Positions 44,756 through 53,936 of a stretch of 64,000 nt of DNA are shown here, piece after piece; within the stretch, counting starts at the first letter, position 1; each line of letters begins with the position of its first letter. Location of the stretch: assembly GCA_937920345.1 (NCBI GenBank), contig CALGVA010000016.1, positions 1 through 64,000 on the forward strand, given 5' to 3'. The notes beneath the pieces were generated by a model that ran no database searches, was not told the DNA's origin, and saw only the letters and a list, made by a program, of their open reading frames with translations. The position numbers were made by a program, and so were the translations under genes. This stretch comes from an uncultured Lachnospiraceae bacterium. GTDB taxonomy: Bacteria > Bacillota > Clostridia > Lachnospirales > Lachnospiraceae.

Positions 44756-46390
44756 TCAGAAATTAAAGTACAGAAATGTACTCACGTTAGAAAATGTGAG
44801 CACACACCACAGCGCAAGCACGGCAAAGACAACCGTCGATCCGGTTCTGAACTTCATCCGCTCCACCCGTCCGGCCGCATTCGGCCCGATCATCGCCAGA
44901 TACAGTCCGGCCGCCAGAATCACCCACATGAGAATATATCTGCTGCAGGACATGCGATCCAGATGCAGCACCTTGATGACATACCAGAACTCATCGACCT
45001 GAAAACACTCCGCCAGTTCCAGAGAAACCTTCTGCGCGCTTCCTCTGACGGCAGCCATAAGCATACGGTTCGCCTGTGCAATATTTTCTGCACGAAAGTA
45101 GACCCATGCAACAGCCACATAGCCAAACAGCAAAATACGTGACATAAGTGTCATAATTATATGCCCGATCCGTGCCTGCAGACGTTTTCCCGACTGTACT
45201 GTCGGACAATCCCCGCCCCGTCCGGCTTCCTGTAATGACGGGATTCCTGCATAATCCCGACGCAGACGCGGCTTCAGGCTCCTCTGCCACAGTCTGGTCA
45301 GCACATACAATAAGCCGTGCATGGCACCCCATACAAGATAATTCCAGCCGGCGCCGTGCCACAGACCACTCAGCCCGAATACGATCATCAGGTTCAGATA
45401 CATGCGCGCCGCCCCTCTGCGGTTGCCGCCGAGCGGAATATAGACGTATTTCGTGAAGAACCGGTTCAGCGTGATATGCCATCTCTTCCAGAAATCCACG
45501 ATATTCACCGCCTGATACGGCGAGTCGAAATTAACCGGAATCTCTATGCCAAGCATCCTGCCGATCCCCCGCGCCATATCGCAGTAGCCGCTGAAATCAA
45601 AATAGAGCTGCAGTGCATAAAATAGGATGACCAGAACCGCGTCCACACGTCCCAAAAGTTCCACATGTGCATAGCCGTAGTCCGCACCCGCGCCGAACGT
45701 ATCCGCGATCAGCACTTTTTTCGCCATTCCCAGGATAAAAAGGCTCATCCCTTCCGCAACACGCTGCCAGCGCACCTTCTGCGTACCCATCTGCGCAAAC
45801 TGCGGCAGCATCTCCTGGTGATTGACGATCGGTCCCGCGATCAGCTGCGGAAAGAAAGATACAAACAGCGCGTAGTCTGTCAGTGAACAGTCCCGCACTT
45901 CCCCGCGGTATGTGTCCACGATAAAGGAAATCTGCTGGAACGTGAAGAAACTGATACCGAGAGGCAGCAGAATATGCCGCAGCGCCGCGGATGTACCAAA
46001 CAGCGCATTCATGGTGGAAAGAAAAAAGTCGAAATACTTGAAATAAAACAGTACGCCCAGATTAAGCACAACCGCCAGAATCATGACCATCCTGCGGCGC
46101 AAAGCTGCTGCCGGAGCCGGAAGCGCATCCGCTCCGTGCCGGATAACTGCAGACGCCGGCTGTCCGCTGTCAATCGCTCCCCGGGACAGTATTCTGTGAA
46201 ACAGGTAATTGCCGCCGATGCTGCACACCATAATCAGCAGATAGGACATATTAAACCAGCCATAGAACCAGAAAGACATGGCAGTCAGAAACACTTTTGC
46301 CGCCGTCCTGTGCATGCGCAGCAGACCATAATATCCCAGCAGACACATAGGGAAAAAAAGAAATACAAAAATATATGAATTAAATAACAT
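44756..46390 (-). CDS. MBOAT family O-acyltransferase
   Basis: A 544-residue polytopic membrane protein of the DltB/AlgI type. Family motifs are seen: PLGISFFTFQQISFIVD, FFPQLIAGPI, YFDFSGYCDMA, FWKRWHITLN, and GLWHGAGWNYLVWG with the catalytic His. It would carry an acyl group across the membrane for O-acylation (often O-acetylation) of a surface polysaccharide, together with the SGNH protein downstream. The ATG at 46390 follows AGGAGGTC; the longer frame lies over the end of the next gene's leader. Same direction as the two membrane protein genes upstream. Confidence 0.92.
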   Translation of the reverse strand: MLFNSYIFVFLFFPMCLLGYYGLLRMHRTAAKVFLTAMSFWFYGWFNMSYLLIMVCSIGGNYLFHRILSRGAIDSGQPASAVIRHGADALPAPAAALRRRMVMILAVVLNLGVLFYFKYFDFFLSTMNALFGTSAALRHILLPLGISFFTFQQISFIVDTYRGEVRDCSLTDYALFVSFFPQLIAGPIVNHQEMLPQFAQMGTQKVRWQRVAEGMSLFILGMAKKVLIADTFGAGADYGYAHVELLGRVDAVLVILFYALQLYFDFSGYCDMARGIGRMLGIEIPVNFDSPYQAVNIVDFWKRWHITLNRFFTKYVYIPLGGNRRGAARMYLNLMIVFGLSGLWHGAGWNYLVWGAMHGLLYVLTRLWQRSLKPRLRRDYAGIPSLQEAGRGGDCPTVQSGKRLQARIGHIIMTLMSRILLFGYVAVAWVYFRAENIAQANRMLMAAVRGSAQKVSLELAECFQVDEFWYVIKVLHLDRMSCSRYILMWVILAAGLYLAMIGPNAAGRVERMKFRTGSTVVFAVLALWCVLTFSNVSTFLYFNF

Positions 46391-46468
46391 CGGTCTGACC
46401 TCCTGCACCCGTAACCGATCCTCTGCCGTCACAGACCACCGCGGCAGCCGCCGAAATATCATAAAATA

Positions 46469-47236
46469 TCACTGTGTCGTCTCCTGATCCTGATAGATCA
46501 AATATTCTCCCACCTGATCATACAGCGTAAAGCCATAGTCCGTCAGCGGCTCCGTCGTCTCCCTGTCCTCTTTCAGCACCACATAAGCACACGGATACTC
46601 CCGTGTAAGCCCGACGAAAGAAGCCGTCTCGATCACTTCCGCCTTCTCCATCGCCTCATACATGGCATGGTGGTAATCCCATCTGGCAATCAGCATCTCC
46701 CGGCCGTAGGGCAGTTCGATCTGCGTGCTGTACTGCCTGATATAGTAGATCAGATCCGCCGGGACAAGCACTGTGATCCGCCCCTCTTCCGGCTCGATCA
46801 GGTCTACGATATCTACCGCTTCCTGCGGCAGATGCCAGACATTCTGCGCTTTCGTAATATGCTCGCTGTCATAGACGTAATTGCCGCACGCCGCAATCGC
46901 AATACAGATGACCGCCAGCCCGATCCTGCGGTGTCTGCCGCATAACCTGATCAGTCCGTATGCGCTGACCAGACTCATCTGCAGCAGCCATAACAGCCTG
47001 TAATACGTCTCGGAATCCTCCAGAATACGGACGAACACTTTACGAAACAACGGACAGAAGAACAGCGCCAGCAGTAACGTGGGCGCGTACACGAAAATCG
47101 CACGCCGCCTCTTATCCTTCTCCGTCAGCCACAGATACAGCAGCACAAACAGATAGATGCCCGCCAGATAGCCGTTCTCATGAAATCCCATATAATTCTT
47201 AAAGACCACAACACTCTCTAAAAAGATGCCCCACAT
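46469..47236 (-). CDS. Membrane protein of unknown function
   Basis: A 255-residue protein with about four to five membrane helices in the first 125 residues and a soluble C-terminal domain of about 120 residues that starts after an EPEEG segment and contains repeated Tyr and Glu. I do not recognise a family. It starts 15 bp after the end of the DUF6077-like gene, and the pair could together form what in other genomes may be a single longer protein. I see no frameshift that would join them, so I treat them as two genes. Confidence 0.65.
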   Translation of the reverse strand: MWGIFLESVVVFKNYMGFHENGYLAGIYLFVLLYLWLTEKDKRRRAIFVYAPTLLLALFFCPLFRKVFVRILEDSETYYRLLWLLQMSLVSAYGLIRLCGRHRRIGLAVICIAIAACGNYVYDSEHITKAQNVWHLPQEAVDIVDLIEPEEGRITVLVPADLIYYIRQYSTQIELPYGREMLIARWDYHHAMYEAMEKAEVIETASFVGLTREYPCAYVVLKEDRETTEPLTDYGFTLYDQVGEYLIYQDQETTQ

Positions 47237-47251
47237 AGACTACTCCCTGTA

Positions 47252-48619
47252 TTATTTCAACAGATAACCGTACGCCGTAACGACATAAACCGCCATATAA
47301 ATCACATTCGGGATGCATACTGCCCCCATCTTAAAAAGCACTCTGTAATCCCGCTCTGTCACGGCCAGCGCAAGCGCCGTCAGTGCCATCAGTATACAGG
47401 CCAGAAATACCGCAATCGAACTGCACACGCCCGCCGTCATATTGATACAGACAAACACGAGCCAGAGTCCGGCGTCATCATAATGCTTCCGCTGCTTACG
47501 GACTGCTTCATTTTTCTCTGTCACATCCGGCTTCCGGCCGGCTGCTTTCCGCGCAGTCCCGCCCGCTTTACGGTCTGCCGCCCTCTCCTGCGGCATCTCC
47601 TTCCTCCTGTCAAAGATCCACAGGAACATCCAGAACAGCGCCGGAATCACCAGCGAACCGGCCACTGCCTTGCCCTGCCACGTCCTGGTCAGGAAAAAAG
47701 TCTCGTTCGTGTAGATCGACACGTTGCCAAAGATCTGGAACACCGCCATCAGAATCATGAAAACCGGAAGGTTCTCCTGATGAAGGAAAGTGTCTTCCTC
47801 CATCTGCCTCCTGCCTGCCCTCTCCTTTTTCGTCTGCTCCCGTGCCGTTTTCTCGTTATCACCGCCGTGTGGATTAAACCGGAAAAGCCGCCGTCCGATC
47901 TCGTAGTACACGAGATAGCTGAGCGGAATCAGCACAAACGGCATGATCGTATGCGACACGATCGTCGCATGAATACCGCTTCTCTTAGCGATAAAAGCGA
48001 CCCACATCGGAAATACCGCCAGCGCGTGACGGATATCCAGATCCGTAGGCCGTCCCGTATAGGGCAGAATACGGTACATCACGTCAGCCTGCTGTGCGAT
48101 CAACGATTCCACGACATAATAGGCATCGTCTCCGTCGAAAGAGGCGTAAGCCGCCGCCTTGTACAACTGAAATCCCAGCAGTCCAAAGAACAACAGCCAT
48201 TCGATCCGCTCCGCCCACGGCATTCCCTTTCCCCGCGCTGCGATGTGCTCTCTTACTCGCTCCGCAAAACTGACAATCCCGTCATTTTTTTGCCTTATCT
48301 CGGCACCTTTGCCTGTAATCAGACCCGGCCTGTGGGCCCTGTGGTTCCGGTATGCAAGCCATACGCCCGCCGCCGCACACAGAATACTGCTTATCATAAA
48401 GCATACGGATGCCGTCTTGAAATTATCATATTTTACAAAAAGCACCGCCGGGATCGTCACCACTTCAAAGAGCGCCCACATGACGAAATACCCCGCAAGC
48501 AGCACAAACCCCGGTCCGCGCCGCTTGGCCGATATGAAATTCGCCGGGATCAGACCGATGCAAAACGGTATGACCGCAAGCCAGAATAATAAACCCAATA
48601 AACCCGTTATGTGCAACAT
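47252..48619 (-). CDS. Polytopic membrane protein, DUF6077-like
   Basis: A 455-residue protein with about ten membrane helices and a long basic cytoplasmic loop rich in Arg and Lys (about 350-390). The motif FDGDDAYYV followed by DLDIRHALAVFP resembles DUF6077, a family of polytopic proteins in surface glycan islands of Clostridia with a glycosyltransferase-C-like layout (Asp-Asp in the first outside loop). A role as a lipid-linked-sugar glycosyltransferase is plausible but not shown. Encoded 11 bp after the GT4 gene. Confidence 0.65.
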   Translation of the reverse strand: MLHITGLLGLLFWLAVIPFCIGLIPANFISAKRRGPGFVLLAGYFVMWALFEVVTIPAVLFVKYDNFKTASVCFMISSILCAAAGVWLAYRNHRAHRPGLITGKGAEIRQKNDGIVSFAERVREHIAARGKGMPWAERIEWLLFFGLLGFQLYKAAAYASFDGDDAYYVVESLIAQQADVMYRILPYTGRPTDLDIRHALAVFPMWVAFIAKRSGIHATIVSHTIMPFVLIPLSYLVYYEIGRRLFRFNPHGGDNEKTAREQTKKERAGRRQMEEDTFLHQENLPVFMILMAVFQIFGNVSIYTNETFFLTRTWQGKAVAGSLVIPALFWMFLWIFDRRKEMPQERAADRKAGGTARKAAGRKPDVTEKNEAVRKQRKHYDDAGLWLVFVCINMTAGVCSSIAVFLACILMALTALALAVTERDYRVLFKMGAVCIPNVIYMAVYVVTAYGYLLK

Positions 48620-48630
48620 AACCCGCCTTC

Positions 48631-49692
48631 CTATATGCCTGCTTCCTGCAAAAACCTGTCTGCTATATTTTGTAATCCGTATCGTTTAGTACTCTTCACA
48701 CCATTAGCGGATAGCACCCGCGCAAACCCCGGATCGTCCGCGACTCTGATCATCGCCTCAGCCAGAGCCTGTCTGTCACCCACCGGCGTTAGAAGACCGC
48801 TGATCCCATCCTCAATATACATCCGTGAACCGCCCACCGGACAGTCCGTGGAAATCACGGGTACTCCCATTGCCAGAGCCTCTATCATAGAATTGGATAT
48901 CCCTTCGTAATCCGATGACAGCACAAACATGGCGCTGTCCCTGATTTCCTGCCGCACGTTCGAAGAAAATCCTCTGAAAACAGTTTTATCAAGAATCTGC
49001 AGCCGCCCGGCCTGCTGTCTGAGTTCCGCCTCCAGTTCGCCGACCCCGAATATATGAAGCTCATAATCCGGATGTGTCTTGCCAAACTCTGCAAATGCCT
49101 CCAGCAATAATTTATGATTTTTCTGTGCCTCCAGTCTGCCGACAGAGACGATCCTTTTCTTCCGCTCCCCCGCATAAGGCTCCGGCATGTCCTCCGCGAT
49201 CGGATTCGGAATCACTGCCGAGATCCGCTGCAGATCTTCGGCAAAGCACTTCCGCATATCCTCAGTCTGCAATATCAGTTTCTCCGCTCTACGGTATGAC
49301 CAGTCGCGGAGCCGCTGTCCGGATATCCGGGTCGGATCATTTCTCTCCGCCACCAGAAGCCTGTGGGGAATCCCCGCGGCTGCAAGCACCGAGAATATCG
49401 TACCCCTCACACAGAAAGAGAAAATATAGCACCGCCTGTTCCTGCGGTAAAACCGCCGCATTTTAAACAGCCTTTTCAACTGGATCAGCGGATTCCCGTC
49501 GGATGGCTGCCCGGCGATAAAAACTTCTATTCTCTCATCCAGAGTATAGGCAACCTGATCACCCGCAAACAAAAGCACCGCCACCCGGTATCCCCTCTTC
49601 ACATATTCATTCGCCAGCATGGCAACAACCCGCTCCGAACCGCCGCCCGGCATGTCCGGCAGTACAAACACGATCTTCGTATCTTTATCCAT
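48631..49692 (-). CDS. GT4 family glycosyltransferase
   Basis: A 353-residue GT-B fold enzyme of family 4. LPDMPGGGSERVV near the start and SVGRLEAQKNH, then the donor-binding SSDYEGISNSMIEALAMGVPVISTD (E-x7-E) motif, are clear. It transfers a sugar from a nucleotide donor to a lipid-linked glycan at the inner membrane face. The start ATG overlaps the stop of the upstream GT2 gene as TAATG, so translation is coupled. A potential GAGGAAATA ribosome binding site lies inside that gene. Confidence 0.9.
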   Translation of the reverse strand: MDKDTKIVFVLPDMPGGGSERVVAMLANEYVKRGYRVAVLLFAGDQVAYTLDERIEVFIAGQPSDGNPLIQLKRLFKMRRFYRRNRRCYIFSFCVRGTIFSVLAAAGIPHRLLVAERNDPTRISGQRLRDWSYRRAEKLILQTEDMRKCFAEDLQRISAVIPNPIAEDMPEPYAGERKKRIVSVGRLEAQKNHKLLLEAFAEFGKTHPDYELHIFGVGELEAELRQQAGRLQILDKTVFRGFSSNVRQEIRDSAMFVLSSDYEGISNSMIEALAMGVPVISTDCPVGGSRMYIEDGISGLLTPVGDRQALAEAMIRVADDPGFARVLSANGVKSTKRYGLQNIADRFLQEAGI

Positions 49693-50597
49693 TATTTCCT
49701 CTCGTTTTCCTTCTTCCACTTATGATACAGCAGGCAGGCAGGAAGCAGCAGCACAATAAACAAAAGTTTCCGCGGCACCTCCCTGTATAACCGGCCAGGC
49801 GCGTTACCGGCAAATCTGCCGTAGATAATATACAGCAGCATCATTTTAACCTGCACTTTCAGACACACGCCATCGTCATGAAGATATACCAGAGACCGCT
49901 GCTGCATCCCTCTTGGCGAATGCACCTTCATGGCTCGTCCGCTGTTCGTGAGTCCCCCCTCCAGATATTCCCCGATATAGATACATTTATTAATATGCAC
50001 CATCTGATAAGGTCCCGACATCCGCATCCAGACCAGATCCTCCGGCAGAAACCGTTCGCCCTCATACTCCGGAAACGGAAACTGCTTTAAGATCCGCGTA
50101 TAGAAAACCTCCGCCTTGTCACCACCGATCCCGCCGTTGATCCGCACGTCACGATAGGTCGATATCTCTTCGTCCTGTTTGAAATAGGCGGTATTGACCT
50201 TCCCGTCCGGATAACACCGAAGGAAAGAATAGCCGCAAAGTCCCTCTCTGCCCTTGTACTTCGCATGATACGCAAGTATCGTCTCCACTGCATCGTCAGG
50301 CAGATAGTCGTCACTGTCCACAATAAAAGTCAGTTCTGCATCTATCATGGAAATTCCTGTATTGAGCGCTCTGTGCTTACCGCCGTTTTCCCTTAAAAGA
50401 TACCGGATCACAACCTGCCCCTGTGCACAAAAGTCCTGCACCGTCTGTTTCGTTTGATCCGTACTGCCGTCATCTACGATCAGCCACTCAAAATCCCGTA
50501 CCGTCTGCTTTTTCAAGCTTTCGTACAGATCTTTCAGATGTTTTGCCCGATTATAAGCAGGCGTTATGATCGTGACCGCCGCACTTCCGTTTCCCAT
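49692..50597 (-). CDS. GT2 family glycosyltransferase
   Basis: A 301-residue GT2 enzyme: VTIITPAYNRA, IVDDGSTDQT, ENGGKHRALN, FIVDSDD (metal-binding) and LPEDLVWMR. A C-terminal hydrophobic helix (FIVLLLPACLLY) likely anchors it to the membrane. The ATG at 50597 follows GAGGGAGAAGGA. Its promoter probably lies beyond the MITE at 50772-50911, whose insertion has pushed it away from the gene. It is translationally coupled to the GT4 gene downstream. Confidence 0.9.
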   Translation of the reverse strand: MGNGSAAVTIITPAYNRAKHLKDLYESLKKQTVRDFEWLIVDDGSTDQTKQTVQDFCAQGQVVIRYLLRENGGKHRALNTGISMIDAELTFIVDSDDYLPDDAVETILAYHAKYKGREGLCGYSFLRCYPDGKVNTAYFKQDEEISTYRDVRINGGIGGDKAEVFYTRILKQFPFPEYEGERFLPEDLVWMRMSGPYQMVHINKCIYIGEYLEGGLTNSGRAMKVHSPRGMQQRSLVYLHDDGVCLKVQVKMMLLYIIYGRFAGNAPGRLYREVPRKLLFIVLLLPACLLYHKWKKENERK

Positions 50598-50763
50598 TCC
50601 TTCTCCCTCTTGTCGATGGTCGTTGTGCTGCGCCGTCCGCAAAGACGCTTTCAATGCTTCACAGCGCAGCGTAACCGTTCAGCCATGCCCATTCATAAGT
50701 CACCGGAATGCGCATTTACCCCAAAATCATGTATTGGTCAAGCTGTTCCCCCGCATAATATCG

Positions 50764-50919
50764 GTATTATAGTAACAGTTCAGCCTTCGGCTTCACCGTC
50801 ACTCCTGATGCACACAAAATGCTCCAAAGTCGCATTTTGGCGCTTTCACAACTCATAAAATCGCATACAGAGCGATTTTACTCGCGGAATAGTGCAAGGC
50901 TGAACTGTTACGTATTATA
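50764..50919. mobile_element. IS66-type MITE with 16-bp perfect TIRs and 8-bp target duplication
   Basis: GTAACAGTTCAGCCTT (50772-50787) and its exact inverted copy (50896-50911) bound a 140-bp unit without an ORF. Directly outside stand identical 8-bp repeats GTATTATA (50764-50771 and 50912-50919). Ends starting GTAA and 8-bp duplications are typical of the IS66 family. Two inner hairpins (AAAATGC.. / GCATTTT and AAAATCGC.. / GCGATTTT) fill the middle. The rest of the gap (50598-50763) holds a partial end-like sequence GTAACCGTTCAGCC at 50671-50684 and a GTGCTGCGC / GCGCAGCG pair. Confidence 0.85.
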
Positions 50920-50942
50920 CCACACTGTACATTTTCCCGCAA
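50914..50942 (-). promoter_or_regulatory. Promoter toward the GT2 gene, split from it by the MITE
   Basis: On the minus strand TTGCGG (50942-50937), a 17-bp spacer and TATAAT (50919-50914) with TGG before it. The -10 box is part of the 8-bp target duplication; a second copy of TATAAT lies at 50771-50766. Confidence 0.5.
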
Positions 50943-50954
50943 ATATGGTACACT
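50926..50954 (+). promoter_or_regulatory. Promoter of the FAD oxidoreductase gene
   Basis: TGTACA (50926-50931), a 17-bp spacer and TACACT (50949-50954) with a TGG extension. It overlaps the divergent promoter for the GT2 gene. Confidence 0.5.
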
Positions 50955-51036
50955 GATGTCTGTTAGGGTTCGAAGTTCAAAAGGTACACCGCAACTCCTG
51001 CCACCCGAATCCTGTCAGAAAAATACGAGGTATTTC

Positions 51037-52593
51037 ATGAAGAAAGTATACGTGATCGGCGCCGGACCTGCGGGTCTCACCGCCGCATATGAGTTATTAA
51101 AACAGAGCAAAGACTATGAAGTCGTCGTGTTAGAAGAAAGCGATGCCATGGGCGGTATCTCCAAGACCGTCAATTACAAGGGAAACCGTATGGATATGGG
51201 CGGACACCGTTTCTTCTCCAAAGTGCCGGAGGTCAACGAATGGTGGAACAATATGCTGCCGCTGCAGGGCGCGCCGACTTACGACGACATTGTCCTGAAC
51301 CGTAAAATGTCTCTTGCACCGGGCGGTCCCGATCCTGAGAAGGAAGACCGGGTTATGCTGCGGCGAAACAGAGTATCCCGCATTTATTTTAAACGTAAAT
51401 TTTTTGATTATCCGATCTCCTTAAAACCGGAGACATTTATCAATATGGGATTTCTGACTACCATAAAAGTAGGGTGCAGCTATATTGCCTCTCTGATTCA
51501 CAAGCGCAGGGAAAATTCACTGGAAGACTTCTATATCAACCGTTTCGGCAAGAAATTGTATTCCATGTTCTTCGAACACTACACCGAAAATCTGTGGGGG
51601 CGCCACCCGAGTGATATTGCTCCGGACTGGGGCTCACAACGTGTTAAGGGACTGTCCATTATTGCGATTATCAAAGATATATTTGCCAAGATGCTGCCCG
51701 GTAAGAAAAACCGTGCGGTGGAGACTTCCCTGATCGAAGAATTCAGTTATCCCAAGCTCGGTCCGGGACAGCTCTGGGATGTGACCGCGTGCGAGATCGA
51801 GAAAATGGGCGGCACGATCCTTCGAAACTGTAAAGTAACCAATCTGCATAAGGATGCGCAGAATCATCTTACCGCTCTCACCTACGAAAGCGATGGCAGA
51901 CAGATCACGGTGGAAGGTGATATCTTTATTTCTTCCATGCCGGTCAAAGATCTGGTCGCCGGCATGAACGACGTGCCTGCCGCGCCTGCCAGAATCGCCG
52001 CAGGACTGCCCTACAGGGACTATATGACCGTGGGACTCCTGCTGCCGAAATTAAATCTGAAGAACAAGACGAAGCTGAAGACCATCGGCAACATTGTTCC
52101 CGACTGCTGGGTCTATGTGCACGACCGCTCCGTACAGCTCGGCCGCTTCCAGATCTACAATAACTGGTCGCCGTACATGATCAAAGATCTGGAGCACACG
52201 ATATGGATCGGCTTAGAGTATTTCTGCTTTGAGGGTGACAAATACTGGACGATGTCCGATGAAGCGTTTACGAAGTTTGCAGTGGATGAAATTGTGAGTA
52301 TGGGACTGATCGACAGCCCCGAAGACGTGATGGATTCCCACGTGGAGCGCGTGAAGAAAGCCTACCCCGCCTACTTCGATACCTACAGCGAGATCGACAC
52401 GCTGGTGGACTATCTGAAGACCATCGGCAATCTCTACTGTGTCGGACGTAACGGCCAGCACCGCTACAACAACATCGACCACTCCATGGTCACCTCTTTT
52501 GAGACTGTAAAGAATATTATAAACGGTATTGAAAACCAAGATAACATCTGGAATGTCAATACCGAGAAGGAATATCATGAGGCTGGCAGTTAA
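51037..52593 (+). CDS. FAD-dependent oxidoreductase, amine-oxidase/UDP-galactopyranose-mutase-like
   Basis: A 518-residue cytoplasmic flavoprotein. The dinucleotide loop VIGAGPAGLTAAY (5-17) and LEESDAMGGISKTV follow the start, then the MDMGGHRFFSK signature seen in amine-oxidase-like and UDP-galactopyranose-mutase-like proteins of surface glycan islands. The C-terminal FAD-contact region has CVGRNGQHRYNNIDHSM. It may change a nucleotide- or lipid-linked sugar (for example a ring contraction or oxidation), but the substrate is unknown. Start at 51037 with GAGG 9 bp upstream. It runs against the flippase-like gene and ends in its own terminator. Confidence 0.8.
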   Translation: MKKVYVIGAGPAGLTAAYELLKQSKDYEVVVLEESDAMGGISKTVNYKGNRMDMGGHRFFSKVPEVNEWWNNMLPLQGAPTYDDIVLNRKMSLAPGGPDPEKEDRVMLRRNRVSRIYFKRKFFDYPISLKPETFINMGFLTTIKVGCSYIASLIHKRRENSLEDFYINRFGKKLYSMFFEHYTENLWGRHPSDIAPDWGSQRVKGLSIIAIIKDIFAKMLPGKKNRAVETSLIEEFSYPKLGPGQLWDVTACEIEKMGGTILRNCKVTNLHKDAQNHLTALTYESDGRQITVEGDIFISSMPVKDLVAGMNDVPAAPARIAAGLPYRDYMTVGLLLPKLNLKNKTKLKTIGNIVPDCWVYVHDRSVQLGRFQIYNNWSPYMIKDLEHTIWIGLEYFCFEGDKYWTMSDEAFTKFAVDEIVSMGLIDSPEDVMDSHVERVKKAYPAYFDTYSEIDTLVDYLKTIGNLYCVGRNGQHRYNNIDHSMVTSFETVKNIINGIENQDNIWNVNTEKEYHEAGS

Positions 52594-52612
52594 GCCTCAT
52601 GATTTTATTTTC
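52574..52612 (+). terminator. Terminator formed by the last codons of the FAD oxidoreductase gene
   Basis: ATCATGAGGC, a 10-bp loop and GCCTCATGAT followed by TTTATTTTC. The left arm lies in the last codons and the stop codon is in the loop. Confidence 0.85.
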
Positions 52613-53663
52613 TGAAACGTCTCCATAAGCTCACCACAATCCCTGTAAGCAGCAGGAAATAGAAGCTGATCCCCCGCGAGACATACAGCGACGGCATCAA
52701 TGTGCCGCCCGTGAAGACCGTACTGAAAATGCTCCGGTACATGAGTTCCGTGATTCCCTGTGCACCCGGCACCGGAAGCATATCCACCGCAATATAGACC
52801 GAAGCCTGCAGCATCATCACCGTCATCATGTCCACGCCTTCCAGTGCAAATCCCCGATAAATGATCCAGGTCAGAATAAAAACACTGCACCTTTGCAGAA
52901 GCGTAAACAGACATACATTCCATACCTTCCCCTTATGCCGCATCAAAAAGCTTACCGCATCCCGATAGCCGTCGATAAACCGGTCAATCTTATCCTGTCT
53001 CGCCATCGACGGCCTCAGCATTCTGCACCGCACGAGCAGCCCTTCGGTTCCCACGATCACGCGCCGCACGCCGCCCGGCGCCAGCATAACCGCAAGCAGA
53101 ATCAGTACCAGTATCAGATTCAGCGCCAGACCTAATAAATACAATGGATAGTAACCGCGCAGATAACCCTTCAGCGGTCCGTTCCAGAAGAGCAGTACGG
53201 CAATGCCGATGACCACCAGCACAAATTTATAGAGCAGCGCTACCGTCATCAGGACGACAGACGATTCCGACATGCTGTTTTTATCCTTGCACATATAGTA
53301 GAGCTGCATCGGCTGTCCGCCCGTGGCGGACGGTGTAATTCCGGAATAGAAAAAACCGATGAAAGAATAGGAAATGCACTGCCGCAGGCTGCTTGTACCG
53401 TGCATGGCTCTGAGCAGATACCAGATCATCATGCCTTCCGCGCTGACAAAGAATACAGACGTCAGGACTGCAGCCCCGAGTGCCATCGGAGAGAGCCTTC
53501 GCAGAGAAGCGCCTACCTGCTCCATATCCTGTCCGCGGAAGACCGTATAGAAGGACAGAAGCATGACCAGCAGGAAAAAAACCGCTTCCATTATCCTCTT
53601 TTTCTTTACCCCTATGCCTCTCTCTGTATCTTCCGCCGCACTCCCCTGCCGGTTCCCGTTCAT
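52605..53663 (-). CDS. Flippase-like / lysylphosphatidylglycerol-synthase TM (YbhN/UPF0104) protein
   Basis: A 352-residue polytopic membrane protein with about eight helices. FYSGITPSATGGQPMQLYYM is the family signature, and PVPGAQGITE near the end matches the second conserved motif. The family includes the membrane part of MprF and proteins suspected to move lipid-linked substrates. Its place in a glycan island, before the peptidase gene, suggests a role in lipid or lipid-linked sugar handling. Start uncertain: an inner ATG at about residue 25 (MEAVFF) is possible. Confidence 0.82.
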   Translation of the reverse strand: MNGNRQGSAAEDTERGIGVKKKRIMEAVFFLLVMLLSFYTVFRGQDMEQVGASLRRLSPMALGAAVLTSVFFVSAEGMMIWYLLRAMHGTSSLRQCISYSFIGFFYSGITPSATGGQPMQLYYMCKDKNSMSESSVVLMTVALLYKFVLVVIGIAVLLFWNGPLKGYLRGYYPLYLLGLALNLILVLILLAVMLAPGGVRRVIVGTEGLLVRCRMLRPSMARQDKIDRFIDGYRDAVSFLMRHKGKVWNVCLFTLLQRCSVFILTWIIYRGFALEGVDMMTVMMLQASVYIAVDMLPVPGAQGITELMYRSIFSTVFTGGTLMPSLYVSRGISFYFLLLTGIVVSLWRRFRK

Positions 53664-53793
53664 GATGTTTTCTCCCCGTCAATTATGTTTCTGCTGTTGT
53701 CTTTCCCGGTATGCCGGTTCTGCTCCGCTCCCAGCCGTCGCCGGTTACATGCACGCGGCAACAGTGCCCTTGTGCATACGTACTCTTCCTGTC

Positions 53794-53936
53794 GTAACAG
53801 TCCAGCCGTCGGCTTCCCTGTTACAGAATCTGCCCATTCCAGATCGCCTTCGGCGATAGGCAGATTCTCTCTTAGCTAAATTTATACGTTTTCACGGACT
53901 TTGCAGCAAGTGCAAAGTCCTGAGCGGAACTGTTAC
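53794..53936. mobile_element. Decayed IS66-type MITE supplying the 3' end of the peptidase gene
   Basis: The unit begins GTAACAGTCCAGC and ends with GCGGAACTGTTAC, the inverted counterpart (11 of 13 matching the tips). The outside 8-mers TTCCTGTC (53786-53793) and CTCCCGTC (53937-53944) agree at six positions, like an old target duplication. Two inner hairpins (CAGATCGCCTTCGGCGAT and GGACTTTGCAGCAAGTGCAAAGTCC) are present. It has the same tips and size as the MITE at 50772-50911. The 54-kb-side end is read as coding sequence. Confidence 0.65.

Noticed and set aside
47483..48589. 368-codon plus-strand ORF opposite the DUF6077-like gene
   Set aside because: It is Arg/His/Pro-rich without motifs; the minus frame gives regular membrane helices and fits the operon spacing.
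46469..48619. One gene broken by a frameshift into two membrane protein ORFs
   Set aside because: The first ORF has a proper stop, the second a start 15 bp later, and neither frame shows helices cut at the boundary. I keep two genes, though a longer ancestral protein is not excluded.
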